DNA of 64,000 nucleotides from an uncultured Candidatus Melainabacteria bacterium (GTDB taxonomy: Bacteria > Cyanobacteriota > Vampirovibrionia > Gastranaerophilales > Gastranaerophilaceae). Positions 16,534 through 24,211 of the stretch are shown piece by piece. A program made the position numbers and the translations under genes. The notes beneath the pieces were generated by a model. That model had not been told where the DNA came from and ran no database searches. It was given only the letters and a program-made list of their open reading frames with translations. Each line of letters begins with the position of its first letter. The stretch's first letter is position 1. Location of the stretch: NCBI GenBank assembly GCA_949841365.1, contig CATKZI010000001.1:1-64000 (forward strand), in the 5' to 3' direction.

Positions 16534-17271
16534 CTACACCATATTATCTACAAAATAATGATAAATATCTTTTGCTATTGAAACAGAATTTTCATCTGCC
16601 CGATTTTCAAAATATCCGACACTATCTCTAAGCGTTCTACAAGTATCTATCTTATACTTATTCAAGGCATCACCGCTTAACTTAGACATATCTTCTTCAG
16701 CATATACCAATGTTCTGAAAGTATCATACAAGGCCGCTGTAGTATCTTCTGATGATTGGTCAAGATGAATTCTTTCCAGAAACGGCATAAGCCTTTCTCT
16801 TTTATCTGCCGGAAGCTCAACAAAAGCTTTAAGTGGTTCTACGGCATTTTGAAGTTCATGGTCAGCAAACGCTAAAATCGTATACTTATCATCCTCCGAC
16901 TTACCCGCAATCAATTTAATAAGACGTTTAAAAGAGTGTTTATCGCATTCTGTATCTTGAAGCGCATCTATAAGATTACCTAAAAAACGTTCCATTTCTT
17001 TAGGATCTTTTTCTTTTCTCAACGATGTCATTATCTCGTTAACATCGTTTTGCAAAAATCTTTGATGAGTGCCGTCTTTGATTTTCCTAAGCATTCCGAC
17101 ACAGTTCTCTTCGCATAAATTTAACGGTTTAAATCTCGCGCCAAACGGAAGTGTCACCCCTTTTTGTTTGTAAATAGATGTTTGAATATTATTCTCATAA
17201 ACAGGGTTCGAAACCTGTGAGTTTTGATAATTATAATTTATTAAATTTTGACTGATGCCGTTTATTTTCAT
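16534..17271 (-). CDS. Unknown helical protein with MKI...FGA N-terminal signature
   Basis: 245 residues, no recognised family. The N-terminus MKINGISQNLINYNYQ is polar and Asn/Tyr/Gln-rich and ends at LPFGARFKP (about residue 42-50). A similar start (M-K/Q-I-S/N ... F-x-A) is found in the proteins at 48932 and 49399. The remainder looks wholly alpha-helical (PKEMERFLGNLIDALQDTE, DKHSFKRLIKLIAGKSED) with many charged residues. It is coupled to the possible effector downstream, so it could be a chaperone, immunity or co-secreted partner; this is inference only. Ribosome site CAGGGA before the ATG. Confidence 0.6.
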   Translation of the reverse strand: MKINGISQNLINYNYQNSQVSNPVYENNIQTSIYKQKGVTLPFGARFKPLNLCEENCVGMLRKIKDGTHQRFLQNDVNEIMTSLRKEKDPKEMERFLGNLIDALQDTECDKHSFKRLIKLIAGKSEDDKYTILAFADHELQNAVEPLKAFVELPADKRERLMPFLERIHLDQSSEDTTAALYDTFRTLVYAEEDMSKLSGDALNKYKIDTCRTLRDSVGYFENRADENSVSIAKDIYHYFVDNMV

Positions 17272-17344
17272 TTTTCCCTGCCAAATATTTAAGCACCGTA
17301 AATGCTAAGAATTGCCTAAATATATTTGTTAGTTTACAATTTTT

Positions 17345-17376
17345 AATAAAAAAATCGGTCTTATACAAGACCGATT
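17345..17376 (-). terminator. Terminator overlapping the flavodiiron protein stop codon
   Basis: On the minus strand AATCGGTCTT, loop GTAT, AAGACCGATT then seven T. The TAA stop of the flavodiiron gene (17361-17363) falls in this hairpin. Confidence 0.85.
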
Positions 17377-18683
17377 GATTTGTGTTTTTCAAAAATACTT
17401 TCAGCCATTTCATCAAGTTTTTTGAAATCATCCTCTTTAGGTTTACCCTTAACCTGTAAAGGTTCAACCAAATCAAGCTTCAGCGGAGCAAGCAATTGAG
17501 CAATTAAGTCAAATAATTTTCCGCCCCAGCCATAAGAGCCGACAAGAGAAGCAAATTTCGCTTTCGGTCTTAAAACTGATGCAAGATAAGCAACATTAAC
17601 CGATGCGGGATGAGGTCCTGCAAGAACCATTGAAGTACCCAAGACAATTGTCGCAGCATCAACTAATGACATTGCCAAATCGCCTAAATCATCATCTACT
17701 ATATCAAATTTGAATGTTTTAATACCTTTTGCTTCAAGTTTTTCGCTCAAATAATCAATCATTTCTGTTGTACTTTGATACATAGAAACATAAGGCATTA
17801 CAACAAGATTTTTCGGAGCATCTGATGTCCAGTCCGTATACAAGTCTAAAATATAGTCAGGTATGTTGTGAACAGGTCCATGGCTTGGCAAAATCATATC
17901 AACATTCATATCTTTAATCATTTGCGTATATTTTTTAGACAACATTCTAAAAGGCATCATAATTTCTGCATAATAACGTTTTGCACTGAGTTCCAATTCT
18001 TTGCACTCAACTGCAAAAACATCATCAAAAGTATAATGCGCACCTAAAAAGTCACATGTACAAATCACATTATCTTCTTTGATATATGTGAACATTGTAT
18101 CAGGCCAATGAACTCCCGGAGCTAAGATAAATTTCAAAGTTTTATCGCCGAGTGAAACTTCTTCACCATCAGCAATTACTCTGATTTTTTCTTCGGGAAC
18201 AAGAAGCATTGACTTAATGTTTTCTGCAACTTTAGAATTTGTCAAAACAACAGCATTCGGATATTTTTCCAATAATGCGGGAATTGAGCCCGAATGGTCT
18301 TGTTCACCATGGTTTGCCACGATATAATCTACATTTTCAACATTGTTATCAGCCAAATTTTTCAAATATTTTTCGGTCATCGGCGGATACATAGTATCAA
18401 TGATTGCAGTTTTTTCAGAACCTTTAACAAGGTATGAATTATAACTTGTACCATGTTCAAGCGGAATTAATTCATCAAAAATTTTTCTGCCGTAATCGTT
18501 CAAACCGCAATAGAAAATATTATTTTTAATCTCTTGGAATTTCATTTTTTCCTCTTTCTCCTGTTTTATAAAAAAAACATTTTCATTTTCACATAAAGGG
18601 CAAATATACGGAGCTTCTATATCTTCAATCAAACATCCGCACACTGAACATTCCCATAAATGTTTTTCTTTAGAATCAGTCAT
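17361..18683 (-). CDS. Flavodiiron protein with N-terminal rubredoxin-like domain
   Basis: Reduces O2 to water (or NO to N2O) in anaerobes. Residues 1-40 form a small rubredoxin-like iron site (C12, C15, C28, C31). A metallo-beta-lactamase-type diiron domain follows, with H125-x-E127-x-D129-H130 (NHGEQDHSG) and later ligands in PGVHWPDTMF and CDFLGAHYTF. A C-terminal flavodoxin domain starts near 285 (VVMPYVSMYQSTTEMIDYL, SYGWGGKLFDLI). An N-terminal rubredoxin module is an uncommon order, since it is more often C-terminal. It lies two bases after a free rubredoxin and behind a Fur/PerR regulator, so electrons probably pass rubredoxin to diiron centre. Points to an anaerobe coping with oxygen. 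Confidence 0.93.
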   Translation of the reverse strand: MTDSKEKHLWECSVCGCLIEDIEAPYICPLCENENVFFIKQEKEEKMKFQEIKNNIFYCGLNDYGRKIFDELIPLEHGTSYNSYLVKGSEKTAIIDTMYPPMTEKYLKNLADNNVENVDYIVANHGEQDHSGSIPALLEKYPNAVVLTNSKVAENIKSMLLVPEEKIRVIADGEEVSLGDKTLKFILAPGVHWPDTMFTYIKEDNVICTCDFLGAHYTFDDVFAVECKELELSAKRYYAEIMMPFRMLSKKYTQMIKDMNVDMILPSHGPVHNIPDYILDLYTDWTSDAPKNLVVMPYVSMYQSTTEMIDYLSEKLEAKGIKTFKFDIVDDDLGDLAMSLVDAATIVLGTSMVLAGPHPASVNVAYLASVLRPKAKFASLVGSYGWGGKLFDLIAQLLAPLKLDLVEPLQVKGKPKEDDFKKLDEMAESIFEKHKSIGLV

Positions 18684-18685
18684 AT

Positions 18686-18823
18686 TTATTCCTTTTCAAA
18701 CATATCTTTGCCTACGTTGCAAAGCGGACAAGTGTAATCATCCGGTAAATCTTCAAATTTTACACCGTCATTTTCTTCAGGGTCATAAACATACTGACAT
18801 ACTGTACAAATGTATTTTTCCAT
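18686..18823 (-). CDS. Rubredoxin
   Basis: A 45-residue protein, start ATG 18823, stop TAA 18686-18688. It reads [18 protein letters not shown] then [17 protein letters not shown] and a short tail. Both C-x2-C pairs (ICTVC, TCPLC) that bind the single iron are present, with the Tyr/Pro/Asp pattern of classic rubredoxins. It donates electrons, most likely to the flavodiiron protein encoded two bases downstream. It lies two bases after the Fur/PerR stop, so the three genes form one unit. Confidence 0.95.
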   Translation of the reverse strand: MEKYICTVCQYVYDPEENDGVKFEDLPDDYTCPLCNVGKDMFEKE

Positions 18824-18825
18824 AA

Positions 18826-19206
18826 TCATTTTCCTTTCTTACATTCATTGCAAATCCCGTGAATTGCAATATCATATCCTTTTACCGTAAAGCCTGTTTC
18901 CTGCTCTGTTCTTTGCACCAAATTCGGAGCAACTTCTACAGGAACATCAAAAACTTTTCTGCATTCATCACATATAAAATGATAATGCTCATGTGTATTA
19001 TGATCAAAATGTGATGAAGTTTCAAGTCCGTCTATTTTTTTTATTATACCTTTATCTGCAAGCTGATTTAAGTTTCTATATAAAGTTGCAAGACTGATAC
19101 CGGTTTCTTTCTCTTTTAAAATCCCGTACAAATACTCTGCTGTCGGGTGGACAACATTTTCTTTTAAAGTTTCAAGTATTATATCTCTTTGTTTTGAATA
19201 GTTCAT
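18826..19206 (-). CDS. Fur/PerR-family metal-dependent repressor
   Basis: 126 residues: N-terminal winged helix ([39 protein letters not shown]) and C-terminal dimer domain with the metal motif [17 protein letters not shown] and a second C-x2-C near the end ([11 protein letters not shown]), which together form the structural zinc site. Short length and linkage to rubredoxin and flavodiiron genes favour a PerR-type peroxide sensor over an iron-only Fur. A Fur/PerR-box-like sequence overlaps its own start region, so autoregulation is likely. Confidence 0.88.
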   Translation of the reverse strand: MNYSKQRDIILETLKENVVHPTAEYLYGILKEKETGISLATLYRNLNQLADKGIIKKIDGLETSSHFDHNTHEHYHFICDECRKVFDVPVEVAPNLVQRTEQETGFTVKGYDIAIHGICNECKKGK

Positions 19207-19210
19207 AAAT

Positions 19211-19225
19211 CAGTAATCATTCTCA
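19211..19225 (-). promoter_or_regulatory. Fur/PerR-box-like operator
   Basis: Minus-strand TGAGAAT-G-ATTACTG fits the 7-1-7 Fur/PerR box (TGATAAT-N-ATTATCA) at 10 of 14 arm positions. It lies just downstream of the -10 element and 4 bases before the regulator start, well placed for autorepression. Confidence 0.45.
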
Positions 19226-19252
19226 TTTTATGAAATAAAAGAAATTTGTCAA
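19225..19252 (-). promoter_or_regulatory. Promoter of the perR-rubredoxin-flavodiiron operon
   Basis: Minus strand TTGACA (19247-19252), 16-base spacer, TAAAAT (19225-19230). The -35 overlaps the -35 of the divergent promoter for the gene at 19311. Confidence 0.7.
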
Positions 19253-19274
19253 GCTTAATATAACTATATATAAA
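19246..19274 (+). promoter_or_regulatory. Divergent promoter for the small membrane protein at 19311
   Basis: TTGTCA (19246-19251), 17-base spacer, TATAAA (19269-19274). Its -35 shares five base pairs with the -35 of the opposite perR promoter, so the two promoters should compete for polymerase. Confidence 0.6.
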
Positions 19275-19310
19275 AGGCAATTTTAGACCTTGTTTTGTTT
19301 TATAGGAATT

Positions 19311-19580
19311 ATGGAAAGTGTTAGTGTAAATCAACATATGAAAAATACAGGTTTTAATGTCGGCGTCGTAGTGCCGCCCGACAAGTTTTACAAGCCTGTT
19401 TTGTATTCCGACGCTAAGGCAACACGTGACTTTCAAATGATTAACAAAGATATTTATGAAGGTAAGAAAAAAGCTAAAAAATTAAACGAAAAGAAAACCC
19501 CGACATCAGTATTTGTGTTCTTGGGTCTTGCTTCTCTTGCAATTGCTTTTCCGTTTTTGAAAAAACTTATTAAAAAGTAA
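19311..19580 (+). CDS. Small tail-anchored membrane protein, unknown
   Basis: 89 residues from ATG 19311 (MESVSVNQHMKNTGFNVGV), with TAGGA upstream; a longer frame from 19290 has no ribosome site. The middle is basic (EGKKKAKKLNEKK), then a single C-terminal membrane helix (SVFVFLGLASLAIAFPFL) and a Lys-rich tail (KKLIKK). This suggests an inner-membrane anchor with the N-terminus in the cytosol. No family recognised. It is divergent from perR through overlapping promoters, so it may respond to the same stress. Confidence 0.6.
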   Translation: MESVSVNQHMKNTGFNVGVVVPPDKFYKPVLYSDAKATRDFQMINKDIYEGKKKAKKLNEKKTPTSVFVFLGLASLAIAFPFLKKLIKK

Positions 19581-19639
19581 ACACTTTTCCGATTTAAAAA
19601 TTTTATTGTATCATTATAAATATTAAAGAGAGGGATATA

Positions 19640-22210
19640 ATGAAAAAATTTGCAATTCTTATAATATCAATATTTTTCGGTATAATAGTAAATGCCGCAG
19701 ATTTTAATGTCTACAAACTTGACAACGGACAGACAGTTATAATCCAAGAGGTTAAAACAAATCCGATAGTCACAATTGATACCTGGATTAAAACAGGTTC
19801 AATTAATGAAAACGACGAAAATAACGGCGTTTCTCATTTTTTGGAACACTTATTCTTTAAAGGTTCAACAAACCATGCCCCGGGAGAATTTGACAAAATC
19901 TTAGAAACAAAAGGCGCATTGACTAATGCCGCAACAAGCAAAGATTTTACTCATTATTATGTAACAATTCCCTCAAAAGATTTTGATCTGGCACTTGAAA
20001 TGCATGCCGACATGCTTCTTCATCCTTTAATCCCGCGCAAAGAGCTTGAAAAAGAAAGAAAAGTCGTAATCGAAGAAATTATGAAAGATGCAAATTCACC
20101 GCAAACTCTTGTTTACGATAATCTTGTAAAAATGCTTTATACAAATCACCCTTATAAAAGAAAAGTTATCGGTACTGCTGATATCATAAGCACAATTCAC
20201 CGTGATAAAATCCTTGAATATTACAATCAATTCTACAATCCATCCAATATGGTTACGATAATCGTCGGCGATGTTGACAGCGCATCGGTTATTGAAAAGG
20301 TTAAAAAAGATTTTAATGCAGAATACAAAAAACCTGTAAAAAATATTTATCCGCAAGAAAAAATTCTTACCTCACAAGCTAAAACCACAGCTTATGCTGA
20401 TATTCAATCAGGCTATATGCTTGTAGGCTTTAGAGGTACAAAAATAGATGATAAAGACTCATACGCCCTTGATGTTCTCTCAACAATCCTTGGCGACGGA
20501 CGCTCATCAGTTTTTTACAGAAACATTAAAGAAAACAAACAGCTTGCAAATTCAATTTCAGCTGTTAACACAGGCTTTAAAGACGACGGAATTTTCTATA
20601 TTTCCGCAAACTTCACACCTGAAAAAGGATCAAAACTTCAAGATGCAATCTTTGAAGAAATAAATAACATTCAAAAAAATGGTGTAACTCCCGAACAATT
20701 ACGCCTTGCAAAAAACATAATAGAAAGAAATACATACTATGAAAGAGAATCTATCTCAAGCATTGCTGGTGAAATCGGCTACACTGTCGTAACAACAGAT
20801 GATACAAAATTCTACGAGAATTACATTGACAACATAAAAAAAGTAACATCAGATGACGTAAAACGCGCCGCAAACAAATATCTCGGAGTTGAAAAAAGCG
20901 CAGTATCAATACTTTTGCCCGAATGCTCAAAAGAAGTAAAAATTTCAAACACAACTCCGGCGCCCGCAAAATTTGTAAGCGAAAACAAAACAACTCAAAA
21001 ATATGAGCTTTCAAACGGCGCTACACTGTTATTAACTCCAAACGCTGTTAATGATATTGTTGCTATATCCATTTTCTCAAAAGGCGGAGAATTTACGGAA
21101 AACATTCCGGGTACTGCTCAAATGACAGCATCAGTAATGACAAAAGGCACAAATAAATATTCATCAGCAGAATTTGCAAAAGCTCTGGAAGATAACGGTA
21201 TTAAAATTGTACCGTCGGCAAGCACTGACAAATTCTCAATATCGGTGCTTACAACCAAAAACGAATTCGACAAAACTCTTGAACTGATAAACGAGATTAT
21301 AAATAACGCATCACTTGATGATTACGAAATCGAAAAAACTAAAAACGACAAACTAAACGCAATCAAAAAAAGCAAAGATATACCTTTAAATATTGCGATA
21401 GACAGTTACAAAACACTTATATTTGAAAATACACCATATTCAATTTCAAACAGTGTTCTTGAAAAATCACTGCCGAAAATTACAAAAGCAGATATAAAAA
21501 ACTATTATGACAAAGCTTTTTATCCGCAAAATATTGTAATCTCAATCAACGGCAATGTTAACAAAGAAAAAACACTTAACGAATTTACAAAAATATTTAA
21601 CGGTAAAAAAGGTGAAAAGTTTGACTATTCAAAGCATTCAATCCCATCATTAACAGCAGGCAAAAAAATTACCACTCAGGTAAAAGACCTTAAAACAGAT
21701 TGGATTATAATGGGCTGGCAGACATCGGGAGTTTTAAACCGTAAAGATTATGCGACATTACAGGTTATAGATTCCCTTCTAGGAACAGGAATGAGCTCAA
21801 GACTTTTCAAAAATCTCCGCGACTGTGACGGACTTGCTTACCAATTAGGTTCTCAATATTCGCCTAATGTCCTAAAAGGCGCATTCATAACCTACATCGG
21901 AACAAATCCCGAAAACCTTGACTATGCAATAAAAAGAATGCAAGAAGAAGTATTCAGACTAAAAACAGAATTTGTAGGTTCTAAAGAACTTCAGGAAGCT
22001 AAAGACAAACTTCTCGGACATTACATAATCGGTCAGGAAACAAATCTTGATAAAGCCACTACAATCGGCTGGTTTGAAGCATCCGGCAGAGGATATAATT
22101 TTGACAATGAATACGCAAAACTCATTAACAGCGTAACCGAAAGTGATATCATAGAAGTTGCAAACAAATATTTTAATGACAAATATATATTGTCAATAGT
22201 AAAACCTTAG
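19640..22210 (+). CDS. M16 family zinc metalloprotease, secreted
   Basis: Signal peptide (MKKFAILIISIFFGIIVNAA), then two tandem M16 halves. The first half is catalytic, with the inverted zinc motif H66-x-x-E69-H70 (SHFLEHLFFKGS) and a downstream acidic ligand region (KERKVVIEEIMKD). The second half (from about 450: NGATLLLTPNAVNDIVAIS) lacks the zinc motif and closes the chamber, as in pitrilysin/PqqL-type enzymes. 856 residues is the expected double length. It probably degrades peptides in the periplasm. Ribosome site GAGAGGGA before the ATG. Its stop overlaps the opposite XRE gene by 4 bases. Confidence 0.9.
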   Translation: MKKFAILIISIFFGIIVNAADFNVYKLDNGQTVIIQEVKTNPIVTIDTWIKTGSINENDENNGVSHFLEHLFFKGSTNHAPGEFDKILETKGALTNAATSKDFTHYYVTIPSKDFDLALEMHADMLLHPLIPRKELEKERKVVIEEIMKDANSPQTLVYDNLVKMLYTNHPYKRKVIGTADIISTIHRDKILEYYNQFYNPSNMVTIIVGDVDSASVIEKVKKDFNAEYKKPVKNIYPQEKILTSQAKTTAYADIQSGYMLVGFRGTKIDDKDSYALDVLSTILGDGRSSVFYRNIKENKQLANSISAVNTGFKDDGIFYISANFTPEKGSKLQDAIFEEINNIQKNGVTPEQLRLAKNIIERNTYYERESISSIAGEIGYTVVTTDDTKFYENYIDNIKKVTSDDVKRAANKYLGVEKSAVSILLPECSKEVKISNTTPAPAKFVSENKTTQKYELSNGATLLLTPNAVNDIVAISIFSKGGEFTENIPGTAQMTASVMTKGTNKYSSAEFAKALEDNGIKIVPSASTDKFSISVLTTKNEFDKTLELINEIINNASLDDYEIEKTKNDKLNAIKKSKDIPLNIAIDSYKTLIFENTPYSISNSVLEKSLPKITKADIKNYYDKAFYPQNIVISINGNVNKEKTLNEFTKIFNGKKGEKFDYSKHSIPSLTAGKKITTQVKDLKTDWIIMGWQTSGVLNRKDYATLQVIDSLLGTGMSSRLFKNLRDCDGLAYQLGSQYSPNVLKGAFITYIGTNPENLDYAIKRMQEEVFRLKTEFVGSKELQEAKDKLLGHYIIGQETNLDKATTIGWFEASGRGYNFDNEYAKLINSVTESDIIEVANKYFNDKYILSIVKP

Positions 22211-22428
22211 TCATCAAATCGAAATAATTTTACAGGTAAAATATCAAGTGCGTTAGATAATTTATTAACACTTTTTAAAGTAAGGTTACATTTTCCACGC
22301 TCAATTTCGCTAATTCTATGCTCTGAGATATCAACAATTTCTCCGAGCTGTGCCTGTGTAAGCCCGCGTTTTTGCCTGTATATTTTTATTTTAAAACCAA
22401 ATTCGGTAAGAAATTCCTCATCTAACAT
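22207..22428 (-). CDS. XRE-family helix-turn-helix regulator
   Basis: 73 residues, essentially one HTH_3 domain: KIKIYRQKRGLTQAQLGEIV (recognition region DISEHRISEIERGKCNLTL). No sensor domain, so it likely acts as a dimeric DNA-binding switch. It is divergent from the pilin gene at 22516. Two palindromes in the 88-base gap share the core ATAATATGTTA; one covers its own start codon and the other the pilin -10. This makes it the prime candidate regulator of that pilin and of itself. Confidence 0.9.
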   Translation of the reverse strand: MLDEEFLTEFGFKIKIYRQKRGLTQAQLGEIVDISEHRISEIERGKCNLTLKSVNKLSNALDILPVKLFRFDD

Positions 22429-22442
22429 ACATAATATGTTAG
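22422..22442. promoter_or_regulatory. Palindromic operator 1, over the XRE start codon
   Basis: CTAACATA-CATAA-TATGTTAG: perfect 8-base arms. It covers the XRE ATG (22426-22428) and contains ATAATATGTTA, which recurs 36 bases away in operator 2. Confidence 0.6.
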
Positions 22443-22452
22443 CAATATTATA

Positions 22453-22481
22453 TTGATAATTAAATTATAATATGTTATTAT
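22453..22481 (+). promoter_or_regulatory. Promoter of the XRE-linked pilin
   Basis: TTGATA (22453-22458), 17-base spacer, TATTAT (22476-22481). The second palindrome spans its spacer end and the whole -10. Confidence 0.6.
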
Positions 22482-22483
22482 AA
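22465..22483. promoter_or_regulatory. Palindromic operator 2, over the pilin -10
   Basis: TTATAATA-TGT-TATTATAA: perfect 8-base arms centred on the pilin promoter, containing the same ATAATATGTTA core as operator 1. Bound repressor would block polymerase. In such A/T-rich DNA some palindromes arise by chance, but the shared core and placement argue against that. Confidence 0.55.
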
Positions 22484-22515
22484 AAATAATAATATATTAT
22501 TATATGGAGAAATTT

Positions 22516-23241
22516 ATGAAAAAAGCTTTTACATTAGCGGAAGTACTTATCACATTAGGAATTATCGGAGTTGTAGCAGCTGTTACTATGCCGTCGTTAA
22601 TGCAAAAACATAAGGAAAAAGAGCTTGCTGTCGGGATTAGAAAACTTTATGCAGATGTAAGTAACGCCCTGCGTTTGTCTCAGGCTGAATTTGACGGAGA
22701 TATCGACTATTCAACAGTATTTAACCCTAACAATACAAGCTACGAAAGTGCAGTTGCTTTTTCTAAATATTTTAACGGGGCTAAAGTATGTAAAGATAGA
22801 AATGCATGTAAAGATTTATACCACAAGATAAAGTATTCAAAAAGATATGAGGGTGGTACAGGGAAAGCAGTCGATGTAAACCCGGGTTATCCTGCGATTG
22901 TATTGAATAACGGATCAATGTTATATATTTATCAAAGCAATATTCCAGACTGTTATACACATGTCCATACCCAAAAGCATGATGAGCAGGGCAACCCTGT
23001 TTTTGATGAAAATAATCAGCCTGTAATGGTTGACTACAATTCATATTTTTGTGCACTGATTTATTTCGATGTTAATGGTCCTAAAGCTCCCAATAGATTC
23101 GGTCAAGATGCTTCACGTCTCCTAATTAACAAAACACAAATTATACCATCTGCACAACCGTACGAAGGCTTAGAAACATTAAAAAATATTCTTGCAGGCA
23201 ACGACAAATTTATATATGAAGACTACAATGTTGGCGAATAA
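22516..23241 (+). CDS. Type IV pilin-like protein (no homopolymer)
   Basis: 241 residues from ATG 22516, with GGAG 8 bases upstream; the ATG at 22504 overlaps that ribosome site. Short leader MKKA, then the cleavage motif A|FTLAEVLITLGIIGVVAA and the pilin helix. The globular part carries paired Cys (KVCKDRNACKDLY) and the late loop FDVNGPKAPNRFGQD shared with the other pilins here. Unlike those at 13144 and 34209 it has no G/C tract in the leader; instead it sits behind an XRE regulator. Exported, then assembled in the inner membrane or a pilus. Confidence 0.85.
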   Translation: MKKAFTLAEVLITLGIIGVVAAVTMPSLMQKHKEKELAVGIRKLYADVSNALRLSQAEFDGDIDYSTVFNPNNTSYESAVAFSKYFNGAKVCKDRNACKDLYHKIKYSKRYEGGTGKAVDVNPGYPAIVLNNGSMLYIYQSNIPDCYTHVHTQKHDEQGNPVFDENNQPVMVDYNSYFCALIYFDVNGPKAPNRFGQDASRLLINKTQIIPSAQPYEGLETLKNILAGNDKFIYEDYNVGE

Positions 23242-23242
23242 T

Positions 23243-23881
23243 TTACCAGTTACTTCTTGTCAAAACCTGCTTTGCATGAGAATCATACATTTTGTCTTTG
23301 TACCAAGCACCCTTAAACGAACCGTCAGAATTATACATATACTGCATATCTTTAGACATTATATAAATCGCGCTGACCAAAGTCCCATTTGAGCGGTATT
23401 GTTTTGACATATAAGGGAAATTCGGATAGTTTTCGGAAAATTTATCAATATATCTGAGTTTACCCAACGCATCATAATAATAAACCGTTCTCAAATTATT
23501 TTTATATTGAACCGCATAACTTATTAAAAGCTTTCCTTTATAAAATCCGCAAAGATTTTCTTTATCAGTTTCGGTTACGTTATTTGACACAAGCATATAA
23601 TGTCTTTTAAAATCTGCATCTTTAAGAAAATCTTTATACTCACTTCTAAACTCTTTTTTATTATATTTATATACTGTTTCATCACTAAATAATTGTGTTT
23701 TATATTTTTCAATAACCGCATCTCTGCCCGATTGAGTAATATCAAGCCAATCAAAAACAAGATTACCTGTAAGCACAACGGAAGCCGGAGTATTTTCTTT
23801 AACGACAGTTTCGGGCAAATCCGCTGCCAATACAGTTTTTCCCAGTATCAAGATACACAATAAAAATATTATTTTTTTCAT
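23243..23881 (-). CDS. Secreted protein of unknown function
   Basis: 212 residues from ATG 23881, with GAGGA upstream; a longer frame to 23941 lacks a ribosome site. Signal peptide MKKIIFLLCILILGKTVLAA. The second half holds repeated Tyr-rich strands with a Y-x-x-x-G pattern (VYYYDALGKLRYIDKF, YMYNSDGSFKGAWYKDKMYD), reminiscent of MORN/YD-type beta-hairpin repeats but too few to assign. It converges on the pilin gene with one base between the stops. No function proposed. Confidence 0.6.
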   Translation of the reverse strand: MKKIIFLLCILILGKTVLAADLPETVVKENTPASVVLTGNLVFDWLDITQSGRDAVIEKYKTQLFSDETVYKYNKKEFRSEYKDFLKDADFKRHYMLVSNNVTETDKENLCGFYKGKLLISYAVQYKNNLRTVYYYDALGKLRYIDKFSENYPNFPYMSKQYRSNGTLVSAIYIMSKDMQYMYNSDGSFKGAWYKDKMYDSHAKQVLTRSNW

Positions 23882-24009
23882 AAATTCCTCTTTTCCAATT
23901 AATATCATATTATGAATATATAATATGTATAGTCTTGACACTCTAACGCTGTCATATCAAAACTTTTCACTCTGCAAAAATTGTTTGTAACAAAAATTTA
24001 ACAATTTTC

Positions 24010-24037
24010 TTGACGAAATATCTTGATGTATTATGAT
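24010..24037 (+). promoter_or_regulatory. rpoB operon promoter
   Basis: TTGACG (24010-24015), 16-base spacer, TATGAT (24032-24037). The transcript would start near 24044, leaving a leader of about 170 bases before rpoB. Confidence 0.65.
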
Positions 24038-24100
24038 TTAAGAACATGTTAAATTTAAGTTAGGTGTACTATGCCTAAAATTAGATTTTTCACCCAAGTT

Positions 24101-24170
24101 CATTCCTACTGAAACGCAGTAGAATGAAAGGTTTACAGCCTTAAGTTAGGACTACGTCCGCAAGGACTTT
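24101..24170 (+). promoter_or_regulatory. Structured 5' leader of rpoB
   Basis: The 23942-24211 gap holds two hairpins. CATTCCTACTG-AAACG-CAGTAGAATG (24101-24126) is a near-perfect stem. GTCC-GCAA-GGAC (24158-24169) is a short stem closed by a GNRA-type tetraloop. Neither is followed by a T-run, so they are not simple terminators. rplJL, which normally precedes rpoB, is not here, so the leader may carry its own control. Confidence 0.45.
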
Positions 24171-24211
24171 AAAAATATTTTTTAGTACGTACACATAGAC
24201 GAGGTGAATTA

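Noticed and set aside
19290-19310. Upstream start (MFCFIGI) of the small membrane protein
   Set aside because: No ribosome site; ATG 19311 has TAGGA at proper spacing.
23243-23881. Rhs/YD-repeat toxin
   Set aside because: Only two or three Tyr-Gly strand repeats in a 212-residue secreted protein; too few and no toxin domain.
24101-24170. Ribosomal protein L10 leader motif
   Set aside because: rplJ is not downstream and the stems do not form the L10-binding kink-turn arrangement.
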